Assembly (NCBI GenBank): GCA_023055425.1
Contig: JALGPY010000003.1
Coordinates: 52,561,891-52,625,890, forward strand
Direction of reading: 5' to 3'
Length of the DNA: 64,000 bases
Origin: Linanthus parryae
Lineage: Eukaryota > Streptophyta > Magnoliopsida > Ericales > Polemoniaceae
Under the pieces are notes generated by a model. The model saw nothing but the letters and a program-made list of their open reading frames with translations. It ran no database searches and was not told the origin of the DNA. Below, one piece after another: positions 45,339 to 57,030 of this stretch. The translations under genes and the position numbers were made by a program. Numbering within the stretch: position 1 is the stretch's first letter; every line of letters starts with the position of its first letter.

Positions 45339-46787
45339 CCCCGCGGTCGAAACTGTAGGCGCGCCAACACTGAGGCTGGATCGGAAGCGCTGGAACAAGG
45401 GCCGAGGAAGACCCTTGGTGAAGATGTCGGCATACTGATAATCAGCAGTAATATGCAACATGCGAAGCTGACCTAAACGAAGCTTCTCACGAACGAAGTG
45501 TAGATCAATTTCAACATGTTTAGTGCGCTGATGCTGAACAGGATTACCAGAGAGATAGACAGTACTCACATTGTCACAATACACGACAGTGGCCCGAGGC
45601 GAGGTGACACGAAGCTGAAGAAGCAAATTCCGGACCCAGCAGAGTTCGGAGACGGAATTTGCAACACCTTAATACTCAGCCTCACCACTAGAGCGGGACA
45701 CCGTGGCCTGTCGTTTGACGACCAACAGAGAAGATTGTCTCCGTTGAAGACACAGTAACCGGAAGTGGAGCGCCGTGTGCCTGGGCAACCAGCCCAATCG
45801 GCGTCAGTGTAGGCGGTGAGGGAATCAGCAGTAGAGGCAGAGAGCCGGAGACCATGCCAAGTGTGCCACTGATGTAGCGCAAGATACGCTTCAAGGCATG
45901 AAAGTACGGCTCACGGGGGTCATGCATGAAGTGACAGACCTACTAGACCGCATACTGAATGTCTGGTCGAGTGAAAGTGAGATACTGCAGGGCCCCATCA
46001 AGGCTGCGGTATAGCTTAGGATCAACAACCGGGGGCCGAAACTAGCTGTGAGTTTACTACCGACCTCAACAGGGGTGGAAGTAGACTTACAGGTCCACAT
46101 AGAGGCACGACGAAGGATGTCTGTCGCGTACTGGTGCTGAGATAGGAACAAGCCTGACGAATCACGGGTGACAGCAATGCCCAGAAAGTGATGCAGGTGG
46201 CCCAGATCAGTCATAACAAACTCTCCAGAGAGCTGAGAGACAATCTGATCCAAGACTGTGGGGGACGACCCAGTAATAACGATATTATCCACATATAACA
46301 AGAGGTAGACGATGTCGGAGCCGCGACTGTAGACAAAAAGAGACTCATCACACGAGCAACCAGAGAAACCGATAGTCTATGTGAGGACTGTGGCAAATCG
46401 CTGAAACCAAGCACGAGGAGCCTGCTTCAGACCATATAAGGACTTGCGTAACTGGCAAACAAAGTCGGGATGGCGTGTGTCGCGGTAGCTGGGGGGCTGA
46501 TGCATGTATACCGTCTCAGAGAGATCTACATGTAGAAAGGCGTTCTTGACATCCAGTTGGCGGATAGGCCAAGAGCGTATGACGGCAATGCTGAGAACTG
46601 TACGGATGGTGGTCAGTTTGACAACCGAGCTGAAAGGCTCCTCACAATCGATCCCAACCATCTGGGACTTCCCATTAGCTACCAACCGCGCTTTATAGCG
46701 CTGCAGACTGCCATCGGCGTGAAACTTGTGGCAAAAGAGCCACATGGCGCGCAGAACAATAGCCCCTGCCGGTAAATTGACGAACAA
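45339..46787 (-). pseudogene. RT and RNase H of the short-LTR Ale element
   Basis: Reading leftward: [41 protein letters not shown] and [14 protein letters not shown]. The catalytic box is YVDN instead of YVDD (about 46290), so RT should be inactive. Then DLGHLHHFLGIAV, and RNase H text VVYCDNVSTVYLSGNP, HVEIDLHFVREKL and YADIFTKGLPRP. Frames change at about 46380, 46030 and 45690. Confidence 0.85.
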
Positions 46788-48036
46788 AAAGGGTCAAACT
46801 CAACAGAAAGATTATTGCCAGTGGTAAATTGACGAACATACACTAGGTTTTTGATAACGTTTGGGGGGAGTAAGACATTTCTTAGGTGAAGGGAACGGGT
46901 GTTGGTGGTAATGGTGTAATTGCCGGATCCGTTCACTGGAATGCTAGGGCCATTGCCCACAATTATGTTAGGAAATGGACAAGATGACGAGAGAGAGGAG
47001 AGTATACCTGACTGCGGAGTGAGGTGAGCAGATGCGCCGGAATCAAGATACCACGTCTGATCCGGAACATTGAGTGTCATGCCACAAAACTGAGATCCCA
47101 AATATGTAGCAGTCGGGTAGGCCGGAGAAGCGGTGAGGGCCTGCTGTCTCGCAGCCGGTGGAGAACCGAGAAGGCCAGCATGGCTGGGCTGAGGAGTGCT
47201 CCATCCTGTAGTCGGGTAGGGGCAGGGAGGCACTGGTGACACTGGTCCCGTGGTGCAGGGGCACGAGACCCAGGAGCCCTGCGAGCCACGGGGAGCAGCA
47301 GGTTTTTTCGGAGCAGCTGGTCGACCGCCCCCTTGCCCAGATTTGCGACGTTCGTTCTTGCCATTCTCGTTCCTGCACTTTCCGCCACCCTGGTTACCAT
47401 TCCCGCCACTATTGTGGCCACCAGACTGGTGAGTGATCGGATTCAGTTGTTGGTTCGAAGGGGTCGAAACCAACACCTGATGCGGGCTAGGGTGGACTGG
47501 TTCCTGACGAGCAAGAAGGCGCTCGTGTAACCGTATCATGGAAATAGCTGAGAGATACTCCGGAGTGGGACGAGTCTGCTGAATGATCATGGCAACCCCG
47601 GTGTAGGCTAGAGTGAGACAATTGGTAAGCTATATAACCGACCGCTGGTTCGAGACTGGAGAGATGAGCAGTGGTCCATGCGTAGATTGACGAACTCCAA
47701 TTCAAGTTCTACTAGTCGGGATCCCTATTTTCCGTGGAAGAGGTTCTCTAACTTCAACCACGTATCAATAGAGCACCAGAGAAGATCACTGTTTTCAGGT
47801 GGCGGGTCTTTGTCAAGATGATCAGAAATGCCAAAGAAGTGCGTTTGGATGCGAAAGAACGTAGCCCAGTGATCGTACTGGACTTTCTCATTGTCCAGGA
47901 CAAAACGTACACATTTCTCAATGTTTGTCACCATTAAGACGGGATGGAGTGGCTCCTTAGAGGTACCGGATAGTGCTGCAGCAGTTGTCTCTTTGGCGAG
48001 GCCGGAGGATGCCGTGTCATCGAGAGTGCTGGCCAT
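46788..48036 (-). pseudogene. gag and protease of the short-LTR Ale element
   Basis: The ATG at 48036 starts MASTLDDTASSG. The gag core reads CVRFVLDNEKVQYDHWATFF. A TAG follows LENLFHGK at 47725-47727, after which the same style continues (GSRLVELELEFVNLR). Further left is a Gly/Asn/Pro-rich stretch without a complete CCHC knuckle. The protease region has WYLDSGASAHLTP and GNGPSIPVNGSGNY, then LRNVLLPPNVIKNLVYVRQF. At about 46790 the text jumps straight into RT; the whole integrase is deleted. Confidence 0.8.
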
Positions 48037-48473
48037 CGGAGACAAGCGAGATCAGAGGGAGGGAGGGAGGACGGCAGAGCAGTCGGACCAGAGAGATCGG
48101 AACGAAGTCTGGTCTGAGACATCCGGACGAAGCCGGCAAGTTCACTGTTGCAGCCGAACGGAGCCGAGATGCCGAGCGAAGTAGAGCCAAGAAATCGGAG
48201 CCGAGCAGACCCGAGAAGCAGATCGGGTCGGGCGCGTGAACCGACGGTAGAACGAAACTGGGGCGAATCGTGAGCGACCGTGGAGGCGCGTCCGAGGTTC
48301 GTTCACTAGGTGGTCAGGCGACCGGAGATCGCCGGTCGTAGGGGAAGGCGGCGTGGAGGAGCGGAAGCTGGAGGAGCGGTGGCAGCGGTCGTCCGAGAGG
48401 GAGGACGACATGGCTGCCTGTGGTGGCGTGAGGCCGGCGACGGGTGGGTAGAAAACAGAGACCTAGGGTTAGC

Positions 48474-48485
48474 GCTCTGATACCA
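48474..48485 (-). promoter_or_regulatory. Primer binding site of the short-LTR Ale element
   Basis: Minus-strand TGGTATCAGAGC directly next to the LTR end at 48486. Confidence 0.92.
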
Positions 48486-48609
48486 TGTGAGAGGATAAAA
48501 CTTCCGTCCCTTTTCATTGAATATTTACACCTTTAAATACGTAATTACAACACTAATTACACAAATTAGGCCTCTACTAATTACATGACAAGTTCTACAA
48601 CTATTAGCA
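48486..48609 (-). repeat. 5' LTR of the short-LTR Ale element
   Basis: Forward-strand TGTGAGAGGATAAAAC to about ACTATTAGCA; matches the LTR at 45215-45338. The outer edge is uncertain by about three bases. Confidence 0.75.
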
Positions 48610-49050
48610 ACTTCAGTTTGGACCCCTTTACTCCCTTCTCCTCCTATTGTTTGATAACGACTCTTCTAGTTATAGCTTAAAGAGTCATTGGCAAACAACC
48701 TTTAACTAATTTGCCCGGAGGATTTCGAAAAGGAGAAATAATTTGGTTGTTGGTTATAGTACCTCCTTTCTACTACTCGTTTCTTAGCCAAAACAATTAA
48801 AAATGATGTGTGTAGTTGGCTATTCTACAGGGATGACTATAGCACTAACAGTATTATTGTCCCCATAACTTTTCATTGGAGGAGGCCTACTACTTGTTGG
48901 ACTAAACTGAATACTGATGTAGCCTGGATCCAAAATGGTGTTGGTGTGGGAGGTCTGCTAGAAATTCTAGTGGGGATTGTTCTATACTTGTGATCCTTAT
49001 CATAGTGCTGAGACTATTATGGTGATATGTAAGTTGTTGGCAACTGAACT
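48610..49050 (+). pseudogene. LINE relic, second part: start of RNase H
   Basis: It continues the relic of 44320-45214 beyond the copia insertion. RNase H text TFHWRRPTTCWTKLNTDV, then AWIQNGVGVGGL, is followed by a frame change and NSSGDCSI-like text. The rest of RNase H reappears only at 50206-50391, so 49050-50205 is a second interruption. Confidence 0.65.
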
Positions 49051-49669
49051 CCACAGATTCCAGCTGCAGCATGAGCAATGAGCATAAACGGTATCGGCCG
49101 ACGTATCTGTTTCAGTCGCAGGTAACGAAATAGCCCCATATAAGAGAAATTGTAACGGAAATCGGTAACAGAATGCGTGAATGTTAACAAGTCATTAAAA
49201 GATGCAAAAAAAATACATTTAAAACTTTAATTTTATACATACCTATAGATACACATAACTTACTCTTTACTAGATGATCAAATTAACATACGAAAACGAG
49301 GAGGGAGAGAGCCGCTCAGTGGTCGTCGGTCAGGTGAAAAATAGAGTGAAATAAAAACTTTGAAACTTGCAAATCCGAGGGAAGAACTTGGCGAGATGGG
49401 TTACACTCTCTCAATTGAATGGTATGGATGTCGAGTTTCTACGGATTTGTAATCAGATTATGGCTTTTCTTCTCCGACAATCCACGTCTCTACTAGTACG
49501 TTGATGAAACGAGTGTATCGTCCGAATTTCAAAGATAATGGTGTGTATCGGCCATTATGATTGTGATTCCCATTTACGTACAACTATTGGGCTCTTGCCA
49601 CTGCCAATTTAGCTACGTATGAGCTGTAACATTACGAAAAGATTCTTGGGCTTCAAGTCCCGGTGGTAT
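49051..49669. other. Interval between LINE RNase H and the CIPK inverted repeat
   Basis: Mostly unassigned. The last part (about 49640-49669) continues the minus-strand CIPK frame outward beyond the paired arm, with [11 protein letters not shown], the kinase catalytic-loop motif. The remainder shows no coding frame or element ends that I recognise. Confidence 0.5.
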
Positions 49670-49924
49670 ACACCTCTACTGTGGCAGTAGTCCACCACAT
49701 TGATAAGTTGGCAGAGATACTTCCTCGCCTCCCCCTCCTCAAGCTTCCCTTTCTCTACCTTTTCTCAAAAAGCTCGCCGACTCTAAGATATTCCATAACG
49801 AGGTGAATGTTTTTCTTGGTTGCCATCACTTAATAGAGTCTCACGATGTTTGGGTGTCTGACCATCCTCATTACATGAATTTGTCGCTCCAGGTTTAGTA
49901 ACAGCGAGATTTGACAAGCTTTTT
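49640..49924 (-). pseudogene. CIPK-type protein kinase fragment, left (minus) arm
   Basis: On the minus strand it encodes kinase subdomains from the Lys-loop side to the catalytic loop: MVRHPNIVRLY, a decayed YLRVGELF-like stretch, [29 protein letters not shown]. The wording ([26 protein letters not shown]) is characteristic of plant CBL-interacting protein kinases (SnRK3). No introns interrupt it. It mirrors the plus-strand fragment at 49925-50211 around a 21-nt centre. A fragment only: the glycine loop, activation segment and regulatory NAF domain are absent. Confidence 0.8.
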
Positions 49925-50211
49925 CCATCAAGACCATTGACAAAGAAAAGCTTGTCAAATCATCGTTGTTACTAAACCTGGAGCGAGAAATCCATATAAT
50001 GAGGAGGGTCAGACACCCAAACATCGTGAGACTCTATGAAGTGATGGCAACCAAGACAAAAATGTAGCTCGTTATGGAATATCTCAAAGGCGGCGAGCTT
50101 TTTGAGAAGGTATAGCGAAATGGAAGCTTGAGGAGGGGGAGGCGAGGAAGTATTTCCGCAAACTTATCAATGAGGTGGACTTTTGCCATAGTAGAGGTGT
50201 ATACCACCAAC
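49925..50211 (+). pseudogene. CIPK-type protein kinase fragment, right (plus) arm
   Basis: The plus-strand frame reads IKTIDKEKLVK, REIHIMRRVRHPNIVRLYEV, MATKTKM, a stop, [15 protein letters not shown], a stop and frame change, [18 protein letters not shown] and CHSRGVY. It breaks at CACC (50211) and passes directly into LINE RNase H text ([12 protein letters not shown]). The arm pairs with 49670-49924. The family is recognised by the CIPK-specific wording; activity is impossible in this state. Confidence 0.8.
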
Positions 50212-50391
50212 AGAGCTGCGGACACCCTGGCCAAGAATGCTTTTTATAACTCTAGTACCAGGTCTTCTATTTTTTGTATTTCTCCTTTTGTCACAAACAA
50301 TGTTAATCGTCTCTGGATGATGGTTGCTCCCCTGTTTATGGAGACTGTTTTCCTTGAGGACTGTAGGGGCTCGTCCTCTGAATCCTTTTAG
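50206..50391 (+). pseudogene. LINE RNase H C-terminal end, fused to the CIPK fragment
   Basis: [16 protein letters not shown] and PLFMETVFLEDCRG, then a stop at 50389-50391 and an A-rich run: the usual end of a plant L1-type LINE ORF2. It is probably the tail of the relic begun at 44320. Confidence 0.7.
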
Positions 50392-50589
50392 TAATAAAAA
50401 AAGAGCATAATATTAAGTCCCTCAAGACCACCCAACATAGACATTTGGTTTTTGACATTTGTATAATGACATGGAAGGCTACAAGTCGAGTAACTCGGCA
50501 CCCAGGCACTGCCTAGTGAAATTTGAGAGACGAAAACTTGTGAAGGTTTTAGAAACCTGATGTTAGGGGACGAAATATGGTTTACGAGT

Positions 50590-52070
50590 TAGGAGCCTAA
50601 TGTTATTTGAGGAGATGGCTCTATGTATTAGAAGTGTAGCAACGAGGACTTTGGGAGATTCTAAAGGATGTGGACCGCCATCTAAAGAAACATGGTGGTG
50701 GAGTGACTATGCCCAAAAAAGTCGTTACAACGAAGAGAGTGACACAAAGTTTATTTACTTGTGAGAACAATGTGACCCTTGAGAGATATAAAGTCATTAC
50801 AGCCTAACCTAACAAAGTGGTTAGAGAGGCCAATGCAAGACTGTTTGATGGTTTTTATGAAAGACTAAATAATAAGGATGGCGAGAGTGTTACGTGTGTG
50901 TGTGTAATTGCAAGAATTAGAGAGAAATAGAAAATGGAAGGACTTAGAGCGACATTTAAGTGTATTAAGAATAGGGAGGTAGATTTTAAGGTATGGATGA
51001 TGAGATTAAGGAAAGGTGGAGAGTTATTCTGATAATCTCATTATTAAAAAATATCCTGGTGACTTGAGGTATAGGATCTTAATGGCTCGAGTTTATACTC
51101 GAACAATAAATTTACTCATAACGTAAGAGAAACTGAGATCAAAGATACGTCGGAGAAGATGAACGTGGGGAAGGCTTTACGGCCTACTAGGATTCCTATC
51201 AAAGAGTCGAAGTCGTTAGGTGACAGATAAATGGCAAAGTTGATTTGTCTCTTTAGTAAAATATTCAAAGCTGCAAAAAAAATTTAAAGCTGCTACAGTT
51301 AATTGAGCAAGGAAACTTATAAGTCATGCAATGGATTTTGGGAGCTTGTTATTGAGATGAAATTAAGATGTGAAACAATAGTCACCCAAAATCAATTTTT
51401 TTATATGTCAGAGCGTCCGAACTATGGAGCCTATATTCTTACTTTTGTGTTTAACAGAGAAGTATAGAGGAAATAAAAAGTACCTACATTTTTAGTGTTT
51501 GTAGAATTGGAGAAGGCATATGATAGAGTCCCTAGAGAGCTAATATGGAAAATCTTGGAGAAAAATGGGTACCAATTCAATATATTGGGTTTATTAAGGA
51601 AATGTACAAGGGATCAGTTAATAGCGTGAGGACAGCAGGAGGAAAGACACTAATGGTAGGTTTGAGTGTTGAATCCCAACATGTATTGGTAATAGATGAG
51701 ATTACAAGGAGCATCCATGATGATATCTCGTGGTGTATTATATGTGATGACGGTATAGAATGCGGTAAGTTAGAATTGCCGAATATTCCGAATCTACAGG
51801 ATTTAGGATTAGTCCCGACCAAGACAGAGTAAATGGATACACGTTTTGTGGCCATTAGAGAGAGGGAGAAAATGCAATTAGTATTAGTGAGCAAGGTGTG
51901 CCAATGAAAGATCATTTTATGTTGTAAGAATGGCAAGGGGGATATATATAAAACCATATATTCTTTGTAAACTAAATTAGTGAATGACCGTGTGCATTAA
52001 AGGAGGAAATAGATAGATCAAGCTATAAAAGGAAACAAATGAAGCTCGCACAGTATATGTTGTCGACTAT
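50590..52070 (+). pseudogene. RTE-type LINE relic
   Basis: In order: CIRSVATRTLGDSKGCGPPSKE with WWWSDY, VREANARLFDGFYERL, VIARIRERN, then RT text FVELEKAYDRVPRELIWKI, frame change, YIGFIKEMYKGSVNSVRTAGGK, DEITRSIHDDISWCI (the catalytic FADD box has decayed to ICDDG), GLVPTKTE and GVPMKDHF. This order and wording fit the endonuclease-RT of RTE-type LINEs common in plants. Many stops; the GLHQGSALSP block is missing. Confidence 0.75.
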
Positions 52071-52329
52071 GATTTTGTGTTAAAACGTCCATGACGATGG
52101 TGGTGGGTGCTACAGCTTGGTTAGCTTCGGTGAAAGGACGATAAAAGCGACTAAAACAACTCTTTCATTTTTAAAATAAATTAATATGAAAAATCAATTA
52201 TAAGAACTCACTGTGTGTTGTTTTATTTTGATTAAAATAAGAATCTATTTATTTATTTTTCCATTTTAGAAAAAAAAAATCTTTTAAGTAAACTTTGTGG
52301 TTAGAAAGAATAATTATCATCTAATATAT
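52071..52329. other. AT-rich interval, nothing recognised
   Basis: No coding frame or terminal repeat was seen. Confidence 0.4.
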
Positions 52330-53530
52330 GTGAAGAAGTTTCCTCAGTTAAATCAGGGTATAATGAGGACAGCGGCATTTACTCAGTTAAATCATGGTAT
52401 AAAATGTTGGAAAGAAAATTTTCAGACAAATTTGAAGGCTCATCTTATCCAGGTAACTGATGGTGGAAAATATTTTGGCAACAAAAGCTACCAAAAAGAT
52501 ATCTCTTTCCAATTTGGAGAGGTATGCACAAGGGACTCCCTACAAGATCGAACCTATCGACAAGGGGCGTGGAAATACCTGTGTCTTGCCCAGTGTGTGG
52601 TGAGGAGGAAGAAACTAAGTCCCATTTGTTTCGAAGATGCAAAACTTCAAGAGATTTGTGGAAAAGTCTCCCAGTTTGTGAAAATGTAGCAGTATCCTTC
52701 TGATCAGAGTGGTTTTCGACTATTTTCAATCACCTACAAAAAGCAGACATAGTCAAATTCTGCTTAGGGATTTCTTCAATTTAGCACAATAGGAACGAAA
52801 TTGTCCACAAAAAGACAAGAAGGGAAGCATATCAATTAAAAGAGGAAGTGTTGGCGAACTTAACTTTCATAGATCTAAACATGCATGCCTCGAGGGAGGA
52901 TCCTCCGGCTCAGATCCACCCTTCTCCGGCGAAGCTTTGGTCTAAACCACCTCCAAATTGGCTCAAGATCAACAGGGATGCTAATTGGAACCAGGAGATG
53001 CATTTTGCCAGTGCCGGAGTGGTCGTCCGAGACGAAAATAGCCTCATCGCCGGCAGAGGGACCAGACTGCCGTACGACTCTTCTCCGAAAGAGGCTGAAG
53101 TTCTGGCGATCTTTGAAGGGGTAAAACAGGCGTTGGAGATGGATATTTCGTCGGTGATTTTTTAGAGTGACTCTCAATCGCTCATATCCCTCTGGAACCG
53201 GCTGAGAGAGAGAGAGTTCTATCTTTTTCAATTTGAAAAACTAAGTGGTGGTGGAAATCAATTCAATATGCCATCGAATATTCGAATACTCAAGCGGTGC
53301 TATCGACTTCTCGAAGACTCTACCGAATACGTGGCGTGTTTCGCACCACGCAGCTGTAACGCTGCAGCTCATTCTGTAGCCCAGCGAGTTTTACAAGTGG
53401 GCTCTTCCTTTTCTTGGGCCTATAACGACCCTCACTGGATTACCAATGTAATTGATGCAGACATGTTGAGCCTCGACCGAGTGGTTTAAATACAATATTT
53501 TTCTAAAAAAAATAAAAATAAAAAAGAAGA
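52330..53530 (+). pseudogene. L1-type LINE relic: zinc-finger region, RNase H and A-rich tail
   Basis: The zinc-finger text GLPTRSNLSTRGVEIP and CPVCGEEEETKSHLFRRC is at about 52530-52640. Then comes RNase H: PPPNWLKINRDANWNQ, AGVVVRDENSLIAGRG, KEAEVLAIFEGVKQAL, a stop at 53163-53165, DSQSLISLWNRL, and CNAAAHSVAQRVLQVG near the end. The stop at 53487-53489 is followed by an A-rich tail (53503-53527). It is distinct from the copy A/B LINE and younger-looking, with only a few frame breaks. Confidence 0.82.
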
Positions 53531-53579
53531 GGTTTCCTCCCACTTTCTTTTAAGAAATTCGGGATTTGATAGCTAAGTT

Positions 53580-53861
53580 TGGGTGGGGTAATGATTTTGG
53601 TAAAAAGAAAACTCATAGAAAATTTAGTGCTTCATTTGTCTAAGCTAGAGTTTTGAAAGGAAAATATTTTAGACAGTATACTTTTCTTTCAGTTAATGCT
53701 TCTTGTTCATCCTCGTGGATTTGGAGAGGTCTAATAATGGCAAGGGATATTGTTTTCCAGAGAGCCAAACGCATGATATGTAATGGTGATAATACATTTG
53801 TTTGCCATAGTAGGTTAAGTCGTATAAGTTTTCAAGAACACCTTTTACTTTTCCATTTCTA
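53580..53861 (+). pseudogene. Short L1-type LINE fragment
   Basis: VLKGKYFRQYTFLSVNAS, SSWIWRGLIMARDIVFQRA and NGDNTFVCHSRLSRIS match the region after RT in the LINE of copies A and B. It ends at 53861 against an inverted copy of the duplicated segment. Confidence 0.7.
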
Positions 53862-54887
53862 ATCTGAATTCGATGAAGTAGGCCTTTGTAGTAACATGAA
53901 GGGAGCTTCAAGGCAGGCAAAATAAGGAAGGTTGTCTGATTTGAGAAAACATGCTTCTAAATTATAACCTGCATAGGGTAAACAACTTCATCGTTTTGAC
54001 CAAATATAATGAAACACGGTGAAAATTGAACCACAAAAGAAGAAGAAAATGCAAACCAAGCTAAAGCAAATGTTGCAATTCGTATAAGTAAATATGGACA
54101 TATCAGAACAAAATTAACGTTAGATTTGATCTGGTTCATTTGCAACCTATATGTAGCAAAACAATGTCACACGCTTAGCATGTGGAATAGATCTAGTAAA
54201 GAAAAAAGTGTCAAAGCTGGCAACCTCGAAGGTTAGCTTTGAATTAAGACATCAGAAAATAGAACTGATGTTCTCTGAAGAAAAAGAAAAAATAAATCAA
54301 AGAGAAGAGAAGAATAAAATGCCAAGGAAGAAACAGTTCACATTTACTCCTTTTCTCAGAAAGTAATAGGAGAAGAAGCCTACCGAATTTTCTGTCGCAG
54401 AGACTTCCTGGTGAACGGTGATATGATTCAAATTCTTCGGCATCTTTAGTTGTGCTGCTTGAGGAAGATAAACTTCGATTTTATGAATTGGTTAAGAAAA
54501 CAAAGGTTCAGTGTAATAGACAAGCTCGGTTTCCACTAATTAATTCACTATAGAAAATTGCTGCATTTGGAGTCTGTCTCAAATGTGACCTCCCTTTCAA
54601 TTAATGTTTCAAATTAAAGTGACAGTTGGCTTCATGACTATAACCCGGCTTCTAGAAGCTGCAGCTTCTAATCGATCCCACACACCAAGATGGCGATATG
54701 GCATTCTTTTCATCATACAAACATCTTTGGTATGTTGATTAAGACACATAAATGGTTTGATCTCTAAACGCTATGTTCCAGAATTCACTAAGTAATAGTT
54801 AATATTCTAAAACTTCACACAGATCAATCACCTTATTTTCTATTGTTAATTATATAAATTACTCAAGTAAAAAGAAATTTCCTAGTT
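53862..54887 (-). repeat. Inverted third copy of the duplicated block's left part
   Basis: The reverse complement matches 55231-56260 (copy B) and about 9880-10905 (copy A) base for base apart from small indels. With copy B it forms an inverted repeat of about 1.03 kb arms and a 343-bp spacer. Confidence 0.9.
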
Positions 54888-55230
54888 TAACCGAGGTCGG
54901 CTACAAGGATCAGAACTCCTATACTTCTGCCTGTCCAAGTGTCCAAAGTCATTTCCTCACTTATGATTAATATATTTTAACTTATTTGACAAAAGCCATC
55001 AATATTTTCACTCATTTTATGGAAAGGTTTTCATTCATTCAGTTTTACAATGTTAATATAATTTTTTTTGAAAATTTACTTTCAGTATATTCTATATTTG
55101 AACTAGCATATCCATCCATGCGAAGAAACAACTCTCTCAAAGAGTATGTTATGAATTTGTACAGTAGTGAAATCATATAAAAAACATAGAGAGTTAAAAA
55201 ACATCAACTATTACTTAGTGAATTCTGGAA
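54888..55230. other. Spacer of the 1 kb inverted repeat
   Basis: The part from 55052 rightward is shared with copy A (9699 on). The part to the left would correspond to DNA beyond the Tork insertion in copy A, off the window. No gene seen. Confidence 0.6.
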
Positions 55231-57030
55231 CTAGGATATATCTTTTTACTTGAGTAATTTATATAATTAACAATAGAAAATAAGGTGATTGATATGTGTG
55301 AAGTTCGAAAATATCAATTATTACATAGTGAATTCTGGAACTTAGCGTTTAGAAATCAAACCATTTACGTGTCGTAATGAACATACCAAAGATGTTTGTA
55401 TGACGAAAAGAATACCATATCGCCATCTTGGTGTGTGGGCATCGATTAGTAGCTGCAGCTTCTAGAAGCCAGGTTATTATCGTGAAGCCAACAGTCACTT
55501 TAATTTGAAACATTAATTGAAACGGAGGTCACATTTGAAACAAACTCCAAATGCGGCAATTGTCTATAGTGAATTAATTAGTGGAAACCGAGTTTGTCTA
55601 TTAAGATGAACCTTTGTTTTCTTAACCAATTCATAAAATCGAAGTTTATCTTCCTCAAGCAGAACAACTCAGGATGCCGAAGAATTTGAATCAAATAACC
55701 GTTCACTAGGAAGTCTCTGAGACACAATTCGGTAGGCTTCTTCTCCTATTACTTTCTGAGAAAAGGAGTAAATTTGGACTCTTTCTTCTTTGGCATGTTA
55801 TTCTTCTCTTTGATTTTTTTTTTTTATTTTTCTTCAGAGAACATCAGTTCTATTTTCTGATGTCTTAGTTCAAAGCTAACCTTCGAGGTTGCCAGCTTTA
55901 ACACTTTTTTCGTTACTAGATCTATTCCACGTGCTAAGCGTGTGACATTGTTTTGCTACATATAGGTTGCAAAGGAACCAAATCAAACCTAATGTTAATT
56001 TTTTCTGTTATATCCATATTTTACTTACACAAATTTCAACATTTTATTTATTTTGGTTTGCATTTCTTCTTCTTTTGTGGTTCATTTTTAACCGTGTTTC
56101 ATTATTTTTGGTCAAAGCAATTAAGTTGTTTACTCTAAGCAGGTTATAATTTAGAAGCATGTTTTCTCAAATCAGACAACCTTCCTTATTTTGCCTGCCT
56201 TGAAACTCCCTTCATGTTACTACAAAGTCCTACTTCATCGAATTCAGATGGCTTATTGGAAGAGCTGAATTTGGTACCAAAAATTTCTTAGATCTTTTGA
56301 AGGAAATGTGATTATCATTTTTTTAAAAACGGAAGATTACATGAATGTCAAAATAAATAAACTTGTTTGCTAATACTTGGTAAGAATATTCTACTGCCGA
56401 CAAATATGACATAGTTGGAACAGAAAAATAGTTTCAATTTTATGCCTTCGAACATTGCTCTCAAATAGAGATTCAGATAATGAATTGAAAGTCACCTTCG
56501 TTGAGTCCTGAAGAGTCGCTTGAAATATTTGTAAGTAGATATAATAACATACCTATAACATGCTTGGACAATATATTCATATTTTTACAAAAAGAAAGCT
56601 ATAATTATTAGAAGCTCGCACTTAGCATAAAGCGGAAATGCAACAAGAATAATCACATACTTGGTACAAATACGTATACCAACCTCGTGGTGTACGTTCC
56701 TCAAATCAGAAGCTGATAATGCTCTTTGTTAATCAGGGTAGTCTTTAACTAAGTCTCCAACATCTTTGCGTCAACTGGAAGCATGATATGTCCGTACAAG
56801 AGCAATTCAAATCATGTTTCTCATACCATGGCCATTGTGTTTGCTTCAATTTGGACAAAGATTTCTTCAAAACCTTCTTCACTAACCTTGATTTAGATAT
56901 ATGAGTTTTTCATTACTAATCCCCCGATTCTACAAGTACGAAAGTTGTCTTGATCTATAGCAATGTCAAGTTCTGACCAAATTGTGAGATCAAAGAAAGT
57001 ACAGTTCTGATACCCTGAGGACGATGTTGA

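Larger units (their letters stand above)
45215..48609 (-). mobile_element. Ale-like copia element with short LTRs, antisense, integrase deleted
   Basis: Short LTRs of about 120 bp lie at 45215-45338 and 48486-48609, with the Met-tRNA primer site next to the right one. Gag, protease, RT and RNase H are recognisable, but the integrase is gone, giving a 3.4 kb element. It splits a LINE relic. A target duplication is not certain: GAAAC on the left and GCAAC on the right would fit with one difference if the LTR ends at 48606. Confidence 0.85.

Noticed and set aside
47043..47436. Several overlapping 60-114 codon frames on both strands
   Set aside because: They are out-of-frame shadows of the Gly/Pro-rich gag and protease region of the short-LTR Ale element.
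49830..50024. 64-codon minus-strand frame as a separate small gene
   Set aside because: It runs across the centre of the CIPK inverted repeat, so one half is the kinase fragment and the other half is its mirror image.
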